From Acanthosoma haemorrhoidale (taxonomy: Eukaryota > Arthropoda > Insecta > Hemiptera > Acanthosomatidae): a DNA stretch of 64,000 bases. The stretch covers positions 48,815,239-48,879,238 of the forward strand of contig OV884012.1 in NCBI GenBank assembly GCA_930367205.1, read 5' to 3'. Position numbers and translations under genes: made by a program. Under the pieces are notes generated by a model. That model searched no databases. It was given only the letters and a program-made list of their open reading frames with translations, and was not told the DNA's origin. Below, piece by piece: positions 13,301-22,939 of this stretch (the first letter of the stretch is position 1; each line of letters starts with the position of its first letter).

Positions 13301-16300
13301 ACATTTTAAAACATTCAAAGGATATTTTTGTGAATGTTCGAGTATCAAAAAGATAAAGTAGTTTCATGAATTTTGAATAAATTGAAAGTAAACACTTTAA
13401 AAAAAGTGGATCAAGTCATATCTAATGAAATATTATAAAAATTAAATTGGTACTGTGTATGCTAACTATTTATTTAGACTTGTTCAGTGGCTTGGGAAGC
13501 AAGAGCAAATTAAGAGTAAACTCTGTGAAACCCAGGCTATCATAGGTTCTACTATCCTAATCAGATCCATTACTGAAGTTCCATCTATAATCCTTAATAA
13601 TCAGCCTATCCACTTTCTGATTCACTTTTCAAAACCTAGGTGTTACTATTTTGAAAGACCTCTTGTGGAAACTGGATGCTCCCTGGGCTTAATAGGTGCC
13701 ATTAAATACTCCTCGGTTAGACTCAAAGGTCAAGAAAAGCCAAATTACCATGATTAAAGACCCGTTGAAGACCAGTACAGACTCAAATGTGGGGAGTGCG
13801 GTGCCACTTACATTAAGTTATGTATGTAGGACTTGAGAAAACAAAAGGTTAGATGCAGGGAACATTTTGTAATAAAATGCAACAAAATTATCAACATATA
13901 AATACCGAAGATAATAAAGAAGCATTCTACACCTTGAACCTTCTACATATTGGTAACCATTAAAAGCTTATGAACTTAATTAACATGAAATAAATGCAAA
14001 AATGTCCAATAACATTAATAAACAGAAATATTTTAGTTAGGTAAGCGCACCAAATCTTCATAGTAGGACCAGTTACAGGGTAGGCAGCATTAGAAGTGAC
14101 AGCTAAAGGAAGGTGAATTAATTTAATTAAGTGAATACTTGTCATGAGCTTAATTATATTTTAATTATTTATAGCCAGGATATCTTATTGGATAGTTTTA
14201 ATTTTTTTAGTTAGGTAAGTTGGTTGAACATATTTTGAGTTTTTAATATTAATTTCTTCAAATTTTACTATTCATAATATTTTTAATTTAAAACTTTATT
14301 TATTGTAATTCCATCTATTTATAAAGTTTTAACATTTTAATTTTGTGGCCTATTTTGAATGAAAATGCTATTGTGATTCTGAATACATTAAAATTCTATT
14401 TAAAAAGTAACCATATTTGTTACTAATATGAGATGCATCTGTTCTTACGATGGAGGACCTGAAGACAACTGTTTAAATTGTAGATACCCTAGTGTTTATA
14501 AGGTGTAATAAACTGTAACAAAAATCTCTTTTATTTATTACTCAGAAACAAGTAAAGAGAATCACAAGTGATTGATGAAGACATTAGATTTGCTTTCTGG
14601 AGTTCACACTGTTCAAGTGACTTTCACCGCTATTTGATGTTAGGGTGGCTCTTCTCCTCATTCGGTAGACAATAATCCTTTAGCTTTAAACCATTTCTCA
14701 TTTGTTTTTTCAAACTATTAACTCTCACCTCCACCCTCCACATATTATTTAATTTGATGATGATGCCAAAGGGGAATGATAACTTTTTAACAGTTACAAC
14801 TCCTGAAAAACATATAAAATTGAAGGCAAACAAAAGATGCAGGATGAAATTCATTTTTTATGTTATGTTCACCATCTGACAATTGGTTCTTTAAAAATAA
14901 AAGTTATATTTTTAAATTATTAGAAAAAAAATGGTTCACTCTCTATCATACATTATCTATCTCAAAGACATTTGAGTTATATTCTGATTAAATTTTGCAA
15001 ATGTAAAAATTAGAAATAAAAAATAAATACTTAATAGAAATTAGAGATGAAAAATACAAAACAAAATTATAAGTCATTATTATAAAATTTATTTTAAATG
15101 GTAATAACTTACTGGTTAATGAGCAGCCCTTTGGCCTACTCCCCTCTAGGAGGGTGAAACTGGTTTATTTCAAGGGGGCAGAGAGAATATTAACAATATA
15201 AAAAAAATCCACTCCATGGAAATATTACTGTTACAACACGAGAATGCCCTTACACCATATTAATATACAATTTATTTACATAATTATTTTATTAAGATAC
15301 CTTAATCTTTTTCAAGGGCCTATCTAAATATGGCATGGAAATGGGAGGCGCTCATATGAGCTGCTACCAGTGTTAAGTATATTCAGTGCAAAATAAACTG
15401 TCATGTACCAATTATGTCTTTATTGGACAGTTGGAAGATAAAAGTGAGGAAATGGACTGTTTTGAAAAGAAAATTATGAAAAACTTAGGCACAGTCAATT
15501 CCCCTAATTTCTTTTTGAAACACATTAGATGGGAAGGAGATGTGACAGAAAATATGAGAGGAGTCCTAGAGGAAACCTAGAAAGCAAGACCACTGACAAC
15601 ACAAACTTAAGATTAGAAGAATTTTTTGAGTAGGATTTATTCATTCCTCTTGCTCCCATCCTTTTACGTACTCAGTTATCAGCCTTGGCTATCAATTTTG
15701 AAAGTAAAAAAGTTAATGACATATCAAGTCCTCTCTCATCCTTTAAGTGTACAACCCATATATTTTCTCCAGGACAAGAAATTATAATAAAACCCTTTGT
15801 TATTACTAGTCTAACAAACAGTAAAGAAAGGGACATCAATGGCATGTATATACAGCATAATCCACAACCCCACCAAAGAGTATGTTTTAAGCAGGTAAAA
15901 CCTTTATGTAATGGAAGACATCACGTTAAGCCCATGACCCAGCAGTAAAAGGTATTAAATAGAACATATATAATTATAATAGAAAATGAGTACTAAAAAC
16001 ATTTTGATTTTTAACCAAATGCTTAATTTTTACACCATGTCACTCCATGATATTTTTTTAATTATTTTTATCAGTATTTTCTTTATATCGTTTCTCCACT
16101 GACATAGCTTCATGTAGATTTTATTAATTTACATGTGTTCGATAAAAATGTAAACACTCAATGTAACATCAGTGTAACCTACCCAAAACAAACCTGGTGC
16201 CGCCCCAGAATATTAATATTAATTGTACATAGTAATGTTACTAAAACAGAAACTCCAAGTTGCCAAAACATAAATTCATTTATTATTTTCAACGTACCTT

Positions 16301-16321
16301 CGACTTCTTTCTTCGGCTCAT
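1284..16321 (-). CDS. Kdm1a: Lysine-specific histone demethylase 1 (LSD1/KDM1A), 5' part of gene, nine exons
   Basis: This is the N-terminal part of the FAD-dependent amine-oxidase-type demethylase that removes mono- and dimethyl groups from histone H3K4 in the CoREST complex (Drosophila Su(var)3-3). Coding exons on the minus strand: 16321-16298, 8175-8059, 7545-7431, 6914-6781, 5560-5399, 4128-4012, 3926-3750, 3624-3482 and 1374-1284. Each has AG/GT borders, and together they give 1080 nt, exactly 360 codons, with no stop. In order: a basic N-terminus (residues 1-8), an acidic low-complexity linker (9-85), SWIRM (about 86-184, with [17 protein letters not shown] and [16 protein letters not shown]), the FAD-binding Rossmann motif [13 protein letters not shown] (195-207), EARDRVGGR (221-229), and the first Tower helix (from about 327). 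The rest of the Tower and the substrate domain lie off the left edge. Identity is very secure; exon 1 is the least certain part. Confidence 0.93.
1375..3481 (-). other. LSD1 intron 8
   Basis: A 2.1-kb intron, mostly very AT-rich. A distinctly less AT-rich islet at about 1715-2000 is unlike its surroundings and contains a TATAAAA/initiator pair on the plus strand (see findings). Nothing else was recognised. Confidence 0.6.
3482..3624 (-). CDS. Kdm1a: LSD1 coding exon 8
   Basis: The acceptor TTTTAG precedes 3624 and the donor GTGAGT follows 3482. It encodes [24 protein letters not shown] and [14 protein letters not shown], which are hallmark LSD1 blocks between the FAD domain and the Tower. 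It ends with two bases of a lysine codon completed by the next exon. Confidence 0.95.
3750..3926 (-). CDS. Kdm1a: LSD1 coding exon 7 (amine-oxidase FAD region)
   Basis: It has 59 codons in phase 0, with acceptor TAG before 3926 and donor GTAAGT after 3750. It contains [15 protein letters not shown], then [16 protein letters not shown] and [16 protein letters not shown], almost colinear with animal LSD1. The DRVGGR motif contacts FAD in this family. Confidence 0.96.
4012..4128 (-). CDS. Kdm1a: LSD1 coding exon 6 (FAD-binding GxGxxG)
   Basis: It has 39 codons in phase 0, with acceptor ACAG before 4128 and donor GTAATT after 4012. It carries [19 protein letters not shown], the dinucleotide-binding Rossmann turn, and ends with MEVIVLEAR, whose Glu binds the FAD ribose in this fold. 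It joins exon 7 to give EARDRVGGR. Confidence 0.96.
4293..4359 (-). repeat. tRNA-like sequence, probable SINE head or tRNA pseudogene
   Basis: On the minus strand this reads TAGCTCAGTTGGTAGAAC, an excellent tRNA D-arm / A-box, followed about 25 nt later by CCCAGTTTCGACTCCCG, which resembles a T-arm / B-box. The 5' acceptor half (GCCATTT) has no complementary 3' half, so it is not a functional tRNA. It lies in LSD1 intron 5. It could be the RNA polymerase III promoter head of a SINE. Confidence 0.5.
4690..4757 (+). repeat. Second tRNA-like B-box segment, possible copy of the same SINE
   Basis: The plus strand has GTCCCAGATTCGAGTCCCGAT, which closely matches the B-box region of the minus-strand tRNA-like sequence at 4293-4359. 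The A-box half is poorly preserved. The two would be opposite-facing copies about 400 bp apart in the same intron. Confidence 0.3.
5399..5560 (-). CDS. Kdm1a: LSD1 coding exon 5 (SWIRM C-terminal half)
   Basis: It has 54 codons in phase 0, with acceptor TTTCAG before 5560 and donor GTAATT after 5399. It encodes [12 protein letters not shown], then [20 protein letters not shown] and [13 protein letters not shown], the characteristic helical SWIRM core and its link to the oxidase domain. Confidence 0.96.
6100..6755 (+). mobile_element. CR1-like non-LTR retrotransposon, 5'-truncated 3' end
   Basis: The plus strand holds the extreme C-terminus of a reverse transcriptase (HYSDLG near 6115 and QYFLGSLLF near 6150-6180) followed by a 3' UTR. 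The UTR end, with TAGACATNC..., TTGTTATTCT and CAATGTCCCAGAATAAAGT before a T-rich tail, is shared with the minus-strand element whose 3' end is at about 17105, so both belong to one family. The insert lies in LSD1 intron 4 and its tail ends about 25-30 bp from the exon 4 splice donor. Confidence 0.65.
6781..6914 (-). CDS. Kdm1a: LSD1 coding exon 4 (SWIRM N-terminal half)
   Basis: The acceptor TTTTAG precedes 6914 and the donor GTTAGT follows 6781. Two bases complete a glycine codon split with exon 3. It encodes [18 protein letters not shown], then SCFPDIT and [11 protein letters not shown], matching the start of the LSD1 SWIRM domain. Confidence 0.95.
6915..7430 (-). other. LSD1 intron 3
   Basis: An AT-rich 516-bp intron. 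No repeat or other element was recognised. Confidence 0.6.
7431..7545 (-). CDS. Kdm1a: LSD1 coding exon 3 (acidic linker), NAGNAG acceptor
   Basis: The donor GTATAA follows 7431. The acceptor is a tandem AAG-CAG: use of the CAG gives a start at 7545, and use of the AAG gives 7548 and one extra Gln. The peptide is low-complexity and acidic ([18 protein letters not shown]), as expected for the disordered region before SWIRM. Its last base begins the glycine codon finished in exon 4. Confidence 0.85.
8059..8175 (-). CDS. Kdm1a: LSD1 coding exon 2 (N-terminal linker)
   Basis: It has 39 codons in phase 0, with acceptor CATAG before 8175 and donor GTAATG after 8059. The sequence ([20 protein letters not shown] and a Ser/Lys-rich part) is acidic and disordered and not itself diagnostic. 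It keeps the reading frame into exon 3 and is preceded by a good polypyrimidine tract. Confidence 0.75.
8176..8998 (-). other. 3' part of LSD1 intron 1
   Basis: Very AT-rich intron sequence between exon 2 and the Jockey insertion. No element was recognised. Confidence 0.5.
9001..10490 (-). mobile_element. Jockey-clade non-LTR retrotransposon, 5'-truncated, frameshifted
   Basis: A minus-strand reverse transcriptase of a Jockey-type element. Visible blocks are [46 protein letters not shown], the catalytic box FADD (in [14 protein letters not shown] near 9885-9905) and the thumb region [15 protein letters not shown] frame change between VLFNVYTSE and the FADD block and another near 9750 break the ORF. 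Homology starts at about 10490, so the 5' end (ORF1 and endonuclease) is missing. The 15-T run at 9001-9015 is the poly(A) tail. It sits in LSD1 intron 1 and is closely related to the plus-strand copy at 23837-25480. Confidence 0.88.
10491..11135. other. Intron sequence, nothing recognised
   Basis: AT-rich sequence between the Jockey copy and the mariner relic in LSD1 intron 1. Short open frames here lack recognisable motifs. Confidence 0.4.
11136..11455 (+). mobile_element. mariner transposase N-terminal relic
   Basis: Two frames on the plus strand read [14 protein letters not shown], then [28 protein letters not shown] and [18 protein letters not shown]. These follow the order of the N-terminal helix-turn-helix domain of mariner (Mos1-type) transposases. 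One frameshift and an in-frame stop break it, and the DD34D catalytic half is absent. It lies in LSD1 intron 1. Confidence 0.8.
11456..11890. repeat. Less AT-rich segment of unknown origin
   Basis: This segment begins with a run of about 11 C (near 11498-11508) and is clearly richer in GC than its AT-rich flanks. Overlapping frames are open on the minus strand but show no known motif. It probably derives from a repeat; the class is not identified. Confidence 0.3.
11891..13450. other. Intron sequence, nothing recognised
   Basis: Mostly AT-rich LSD1 intron 1 sequence. The part at about 12420-12720 is less AT-rich and may be an old repeat, but no motif was recognised. Confidence 0.4.
13455..13720 (+). 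mobile_element. CR1-like reverse transcriptase fragment
   Basis: The plus-strand frame has [19 protein letters not shown], then a block beginning [13 protein letters not shown]. This matches the order found just after the catalytic FADD box in CR1/Jockey-group reverse transcriptases (a W-x-x-x-N-x-L-x-L-N-x-x-K-T-Q-like segment, then P-x-I-x-L-N-x-x-x-I-x-F). The FADD box and 5' part are missing. It lies in LSD1 intron 1. Confidence 0.55.
13770..13880 (+). mobile_element. Possible GIY-YIG-like remnant
   Basis: The plus frame reads [14 protein letters not shown], then, after a stop, [11 protein letters not shown]. The spacing resembles the Y-x-x-x-C-x-x-C-x-x-x-Y-I-G ... R-x-x-E-H pattern of GIY-YIG endonuclease domains in Penelope-like retroelements. 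The Gly after YI is replaced by Lys and only a short piece remains, so this is tentative. Confidence 0.3.
13900..16297. other. 5' part of LSD1 intron 1, nothing recognised
   Basis: AT-rich. A short, less AT-rich piece at about 15115-15185 and open frames at 15386-15580 and 15685-15948 (plus) have no recognised motif and no convincing splice context. Confidence 0.4.
16298..16321 (-). CDS. Kdm1a: LSD1 coding exon 1 (proposed, eight codons)
   Basis: On the minus strand ATG at 16321-16319 opens MSRRKKSK, followed directly by a strong donor GTACGT. The peptide resembles the conserved basic SRRKRAK-type motif in the N-terminus of animal LSD1, and the phase (0) fits exon 2. Upstream sequence is promoter-like. 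The call rests on the short match, the donor and the phase, not on transcript data. Confidence 0.6.
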
Positions 16322-16480
16322 TTTTAAAATTCAGAGAAAAAGAGGAACAGCACTCACGTCACAACGAATTTAGGCGGACAACTGAGGTGAAGGAAGGTCA
16401 GGTGATTGGATGTGAACAGCTGTTAAGCATGCGCAGCATGAGGATTAGAGCTGCCGCCTAAATTTAAAAATAGAGGGCAT
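16322..16480 (-). promoter_or_regulatory. Probable LSD1 promoter / 5' UTR region
   Basis: This patch, less AT-rich than its surroundings, lies directly upstream of the proposed exon 1. It contains GCATGCGCAGC (16427-16437), close to the NRF1/Ewg-type GCGCATGCGC palindrome, a CRE-like TCACGTCAC (16354-16362) and a CAGCTG E-box (about 16418-16423). No TATA box is placed suitably. This fits a TATA-less housekeeping promoter, but the start site is not known. Confidence 0.35.
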
Positions 16481-17104
16481 AGGGGGGCTTGGAGTGTTGG
16501 ATAATGGGGATTTATTACTCGCCAAAATCTTTGTCACAATCCATTCTGGTATTGCTATTTTTTATAAAAAATCTATTTTATTCTAAATAACCCAAGAGCT
16601 TTCCACATCAGATTGACATCATGTGGTGGCTGAGGAGCAATATGACTAGGATGTCTAATTGTAAAGATAATAAAATTCAACAGATACCCTCATTTACTTG
16701 AGGAGAATAGGTAAAGTTTTCACCACCTGGGGAAATATAAAGTTTCATCTAAACAAATAAAAAATTAATTTTATTAAGATTAGAATTTTTGTCAATATTA
16801 TGTTTTAATGTTCCTACTTAGTATTAAAATATTTATTTTATATTATATATTTATGTTTTATAAATATGTATAGTGTTTATTTAAATTTTTAATAAATCGT
16901 TGACGATTTTTTTTTTTTTTTATATCCATTATATATCTGTGATCTTTACCTAGGAAAATAAAGAAATTTCAGATCTGAGCCCTAGTCATTGGTACATTAT
17001 TCCCAGATGCATAGGTATTTTATTTCCTGTAAGCAGGTACTTTAGGGTCAGCTTACTTTGTCTTATCCAAAGTCTGGTGAGTACAAATAAATGAAATAAA
17101 TAAA
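16481..17104. other. Intergenic, nothing recognised
   Basis: AT-rich sequence upstream of the proposed LSD1 promoter, containing a 16-18 nt T run near 16905. No gene was seen. Confidence 0.4.
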
Positions 17105-17745
17105 AACTTTATTCTGGGACATTGTTCCCTAGAATAACAAGAAGGTACGGAAAAGGAATGTCTAGCTAACAACAATAGACATAATTTTATACAGATTTGA
17201 TGAGCTTATAAATAATACTATGTACATTTGTATAGTACAATGTTTTATGGTTATGTACATATGAGATTACTACAAATAACCAACCAAAAAATTAATAGTT
17301 ATGAACAACGAATATCGAATATCGATGGCCATAGATTTCCAAAGGTTTGTGGCCCAGATATGAAAAGTACGGTCAAAGGAAGCAGATTTGTTTTGAAGGG
17401 TATTATAAATCGGAATGGTGGGATCTAGTATTGCAAGATTTGATCGCTGATTTGAATTGGAGGAAGTCGAAAAGGTAATAGAGCTTTATAGTCACGATGA
17501 TTTGAAGATTAGGGATCCAAGGAAGTATTGGCGATGGGTGGAAGCATACTGCCATCCCCTCTCGAAGTAGTGCTGGGAAAGGTGAAAGTCCCTGGGGATT
17601 CTGAGTATAAAACTAAGAAAACAATTCATAACCCACTTTAACCAAGCATCGAGATTCTCAGGGAGATCACCATACAGCACGCAACCATTGTCAAAATGGG
17701 GGAAGACAAGAGACAAATCCAGGAGTTGGCGGGTATGCAATGGGA
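17105..17745 (-). mobile_element. CR1-like retrotransposon: RT C-terminus and 3' UTR
   Basis: The minus strand at 17745-17495 reads LVFPHFDNGCVLYGDLPENL, then FILRIPRDFHLSQHY and QYFLGSLIF, the thumb and C-terminal region of a CR1/Jockey-group reverse transcriptase. The 3' UTR follows and ends with CAATGTCCCAGAATAAAGT and a T/A-rich tail at about 17105. The UTR is shared with the plus-strand copy at 6100-6755. Several frame breaks show it is decayed. Confidence 0.75.
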
Positions 17746-19399
17746 GATGTCGGGATCAATTGAGCAGTATAAGAGTTCGATTGTACTAGGCTTTTTAGGG
17801 GTTTGTAACATTTAGACAGTATTGATATAAGATGTTAGATAGTCTTTGGTGGAGGTGTAGTTAGGGACCTCTTTTTCAGGAAGGGGGGAATGAGGAATTT
17901 TGAAGGCAAAAATTATAAATGTTAAGTAATAGGAGAAGAATTATAGGGAGGCAGAGCTTTAGGAATTTCATGGGAATTCCATCTGGATGTACCGAATTAG
18001 TTCTTGATTTCATAATTAAGAAAATGAGTTCAGAAGGAGAAATTTAAGAAAAGAAGAAGTTGTTCGGGTGGAAATTAAGAGTGATAGGATACTTCAGCGA
18101 AGAGCCATTCTATATGAGGGCTCTGGGAGGGAGGACAGGATTGGAGGATTTGGAGTATGAGGCTATTGTAGACATAGAGGTAGTCACCATTACCGATCTG
18201 TTCAGACTGATTACAGCGGATAAAGGAATAGTTGGGGAGAAACACATGGGGGGGGGGACAGAAATTGAGGTGATGTCTAGTTAAATAATTCATGATATAA
18301 ATAATTAATGAGAATGTAAATGTCTGTAGTTAAGGATTTTGTTGTTTGCAAACTACTTATTTATTTAACCAGCCGTCAATAAATGACACTTTTCCATAGA
18401 AAAACTTTTCAAATTCCTGCTATAAGTACTAGGTAAATACTGGTTAAAAACAAAAAAAATAATATCAGGGCTGAGAAATGAGTTACCAAAGAAGTGGATT
18501 TGAAAGGATTTGTTGATCTGACTCCATATATTATCCAAGAAGTAGGTGTGCCCTGACAGGGCACTGTGAACAGGAGAAGAGGTATAAGTTGAGGTTGAGG
18601 TCTTTGAGGACCACAAATTCACACTCAGTATCTAAGGGAGGGCAAAAACCAATTAGTTTCCAAAGGTAAGTCAATTTGGATAGGAAGCAGACTGGACCAT
18701 GGTTGGTTGTTCCACTTGACAGGTGTGGTGCCCCTGAGGCCGATGTTTGGGGTCCCTTCGAAGGATTGTTAGTCTGACAGGCAGAAGATGGGTGTATCAG
18801 CTAGGAGGGGTGTGGAGGTCATCAGCACCAAAATTAGATCTAACAGATAAGAAAGAGAGAGGTGAAGAGGTAAGTAAATAAGAAGCCTGTAGTTCAAGTA
18901 CAGCAGCAAGCACGAGTACAGAGAGAAGGTTGTTCAATTCAAGCGTCTGACTGAGAATGTAGAATGTGTTGAGCTATCAATGCTTATTATCCTGCTTCAG
19001 ACTGGCCCAGGCCAAACACTGCCAAAGGGAGGATTGTGACCTAGTACTGTTTTATTACAATGACATGCCCTAGTTAATTTATTAAATTTTACAAAGGAAA
19101 GTACTATTGAACAACTACAGGTATATAAAAATTAGTCAGGTGTTTCAATCAGAGGAGAGGGTAGCTTCTCCTAGTGTTGGGAATGGTGATGTTGCTATAA
19201 TAGGGGATACAAATTTTTTTCCAGGAGGCAAGAAAAATTGAATTCTGCAAAGAAAAGTTGTAAATGTGAAATAGTGAAGAAAGTATAGAAGGGATACAAA
19301 GCTAGATGAGTGATAGTGGCCTATGGACTTGGTGTGAGATTTCATGACAGTGGAAATTAGATCAGAAGGTAGTATTTGGGATGAAAAGAAATGTGTTCC
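17746..19399 (-). mobile_element. Probable interior of the same CR1-like element, heavily degraded
   Basis: This part lies between two recognisable pieces of one element on the same strand. Open frames remain on the minus strand (about 18075-18293, 18365-18622 and 19145-19345), but no catalytic box or other RT motif could be recognised. A G run of about 10 lies at 18249-18258. Confidence 0.35.
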
Positions 19400-19640
19400 C
19401 TGATATGTTACATCAATGGTGCGGGAGGAGATTGCGCTAGGATGGATTTCAAGGGAGCATGCATGCCCAGGATGGATAAGAGGTTGGAAGTGAGGAAGTC
19501 AACTATTGGATCAAAGGAATTGAAGGAGAAAATAGTGCCCCAATTAACCTATGTTTTGGTTAGAGGGTTTCAAAGAAGAATGAGACGATGTTGCTGGTGG
19601 ACATCAAACCAGATGTCAGAGTATAGGGGAGTGGCATAAT
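19400..19640 (-). mobile_element. CR1-like retrotransposon: endonuclease-RT linker
   Basis: The minus strand reads VNWGTIFSFNSFDPIVDFLT, then SILGMHAPLK, matching the linker between endonuclease and reverse transcriptase in CR1/Jockey-group elements (W-x-x-I-x-x-x-x-x-(I/V)-x-x-x-x-x-F-x-x-x-(I/L) ... HAP-(L/I)-(R/K)). It is colinear with the C-terminal part at 17105-17745, so this is probably the same insertion. Confidence 0.6.
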
Positions 19641-22600
19641 ATGTAACGATATGGAGATCAAGTGAGTCACAGAGGTATGTGAGGAATCTTGTTCATGACA
19701 GTAGAAATAAATATTGGGAGAAGAGTTCAGAATTACCACCTATCGCATGATCGAAAGAGGGATCTAAGTTGAAGAGGGATGATTCAGAAGGTCATAATTC
19801 AGAACGTCGTCAACTTGTAGATGATCTGATGAGGGTGAAAGAATGAGATTGCAGAGAATTGGGCATATCATGGTGAATGACGTTATGCAGAAAAAAATTT
19901 AGAAATTAAATTTTTAATTAGCCAAAGATGGTGCAGTCAGCATCCACATCACTGTCCAGATGACAATTCCAAAACTCTTCCAGAAGGAACAAGAAATTAT
20001 TTTCCTTCTGAAGGCCACATTTATTTAAACTTTAGCATTGTTGAAACTCCTCTTTGTGATTCCGGCCATTTGGTACAGCCTTCAGATCTTTATGCTATAA
20101 GATAAGAGGAGACATTTATGGTCCCAACCTACTGAACTTCCTGCCAAGCTATGCAGCTGCTTGGAGGATGTCTCAGAAAAATGAACAAATCCCTGCTTTT
20201 ATCCCAGACCTAGGGGAGATTGAAGGAGGAGAAAAAAATAATTACCAACATTTGATGAGACACATGTCATACACCAGTACCACATTCTACTATTAAACAC
20301 AAACCAAGAACTGACTCAATGGTAAAAAAATAGAATAATGGACTAATGAAAATACAGTGATAAATAGATGCAAACACTGCTAAAGATACAGGAATTCGAA
20401 CTCTCTGAATCAAAATTAATGCAACTACTATGTGGCTACTTATTTAGCTTTGGCATAATTAATAACTTTGCCTGTAAATGCAACCAAAAAATGGCCACTT
20501 AATTTATAATTGTGCACTAATTAACAAACCAAAACAAAAGTTAATAATCTACTGCAACTTGGTTTCCAAATGGGGAGGATTTACTATTTAAATATGATAG
20601 AACTTACATACTGACTATTTTTAACAATATACGTATGTTTTGATCTTGAGCTGCAGTGTACAGAGAAATAAATTATGTTCTGGTAATTATTGAGCCCATA
20701 GTAGTTAGTAATCCAAAAATGTACACTCTATTATTATTAATTTATTTTATTTTCATACATTTAATTTTGACTTTATTTATTTCTCATAATCTGATGTTTA
20801 TTTAATAAACATACATACATATTATAAACTAATAAACAAACATATATACATGATATTCATAAAAACAATGTCTGCCCACAAATTGTTATATGTTTTATCC
20901 AAAAAGCAGTCAGTTATGCAACCATTTGCAAGTGCCATAAAATTAACAAAAAACTATCAGAAACACACTAGTCAGCAAGGAGCACTTGGTCAGAAAAGAT
21001 AGTACATTCTACCTACATTTAATTCATACCTACATAAAGATGCATCCTACACCGTAAGTCTCCAAAAAAAATGTAACCAACATAGAATGATGAACAAAGG
21101 AGAAAATATTGAAATAAAAATAGACCCAAAAATGTCTAATAATAATAAGCAGGAAGATTTCCTGCATACACACCTCTTAAATAGGCCCCTCGCATCAAAT
21201 CCTAACTAATCCGCCAGTCGCAGGGAAGCCGTTGAGATAGCATCTCTTCTAAGGCAGAATACCACATTATTTTAGAATTTCTAATGTTAGGCCAATACAT
21301 ATTTTAACTTTTTATAGGTTTATTCCTTGATGTTTTTAACTATTTATAATATAATATATTTGATTTTTTATTGTGATTTTAACTATTTAGAAGATTTCCT
21401 GATTGACTGCTATTTACTTGATTCTAATTATTTTTACCATACTTAGGAACAATTTCAGATAAATTGGGCAGAAAAATAATAAAATGGGCATTGATTTGTT
21501 TTTAATTTTAGTGATTTGACCTGCTTTAGTGGTTTGAATTGTGGATAGCAATGCATTTTAGTCTTTTAAACTGTTAAATGTTCAAGAATCAGTGATTGAT
21601 ATAAATGAGTCTATGTTTCTTCTTGTTGTAACACCTGAAGTAGAACCATCGAAAGTTATTGCAACATTAAAAATGATACAAAACTTTGGGTGACAAACGT
21701 TTTTTCAATTAATTAAAAAATAGACTGTTAAAAAATTATAGGGAAAGTGTGAATTTTAAATCTAAATGATAATCAAATATTTTTGTTTATTTGCTTTTGA
21801 ACAATAAGTAAGAAATAGAAAAAAAAGGATAAGAAACAATTCCGTAGGCTTGGACCCTATTTAACACTGTGGATTGAACCAAATATATTACTAATAATAC
21901 TTTTTAAGAAGTTAAAAAAATATTTTGTTATTACAATTCCATGCATTTGATCACCAATGATTTTGTTATGTCCCAATTATTTTGACAACTATATTTTTCA
22001 TTTAAATTAAGTATTAAAAATTTTTAATTACTGTTATTATTTTTTATATAATATAAATAATACTGCAGCTTCAAAATATGATAGTTGATCATAAAACCAT
22101 CTCAACAATTGAAGGAAAATAAAAGAATTATTAAGAATACTGTAGCTGCTAGAAGGATGACATCCAGTGTCTTGTAGATAACATTGGAGCTGCAAAATCT
22201 TTATTTCCATTCCATTCTAACCCTAGTAGTTCAGTCACTACGGAGCTATGGGCATATGCTTCTAAAGGTCATCTTGTTTATATTAGTAGTTGTAAGAAGA
22301 AGCCAAAAAAAACACAAAAATTTTGGACTTTGTTTGGTTTTTGGAAACTAACTTTTTTCTGGTTAATCGTAGTGATAATTACTTTCTTATCAATTTGAAA
22401 GAAAACTGTTGTGTTTATATAAATACTATTGTAAAGCCAGTGGGACTCAAGGGATGGGGCATGAGCCCTTACTCAGGGGTCCAAGTTCTTTGATTTAGCT
22501 AGTTGGGAACCTATGTGGGTATGGCTTTCCATACCATGTCTCTCCCATGTGTAGTATGTGTATCAATAAATATCCAGAAAGTGCTCATTTGTCAATAAAT

Positions 22601-22935
22601 GTGTGACAATCTTGTTAAATGGATTTACTATCTTTACCACTTCTCTTCCCAATGTAACATTGGAAACACATACAATATAACACACAGAAAAAGAAGACTA
22701 AGTGGTTTTATTCATTCCATTCTGAGTTGGGTAATAAAAATTATTTCTACCAGTGAAAAAAACAGTTATAGAGTCGGGATTCGTTTGATGTAAGTGAAAA
22801 GTTTCCTCCAGCTAAGAGTTTTAGAAATACGTGGGGGAGGAAAAACCATGCCACGCCCTGTCTAGTCCCACGAGGTGCCGCAGGAAGGTCAGTGTATATG
22901 GAAACAATTGTGTTGGAAGATTATTCTTGAAATGT
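19641..22935. other. Intergenic, no gene recognised
   Basis: AT-rich. Less AT-rich islets at about 19960-20240, 21165-21260 and 22435-22560 may be old repeats or LTR remains. None carries a recognisable domain. The 22435-22900 part directly precedes the gypsy gag and could contain a degraded LTR or leader. Confidence 0.4.
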
Positions 22936-22939
22936 TACT

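Noticed and set aside
16135..16461. 108-codon open frame on the plus strand
   Set aside because: It overlaps the proposed LSD1 first exon and promoter on the opposite strand and has no motif.
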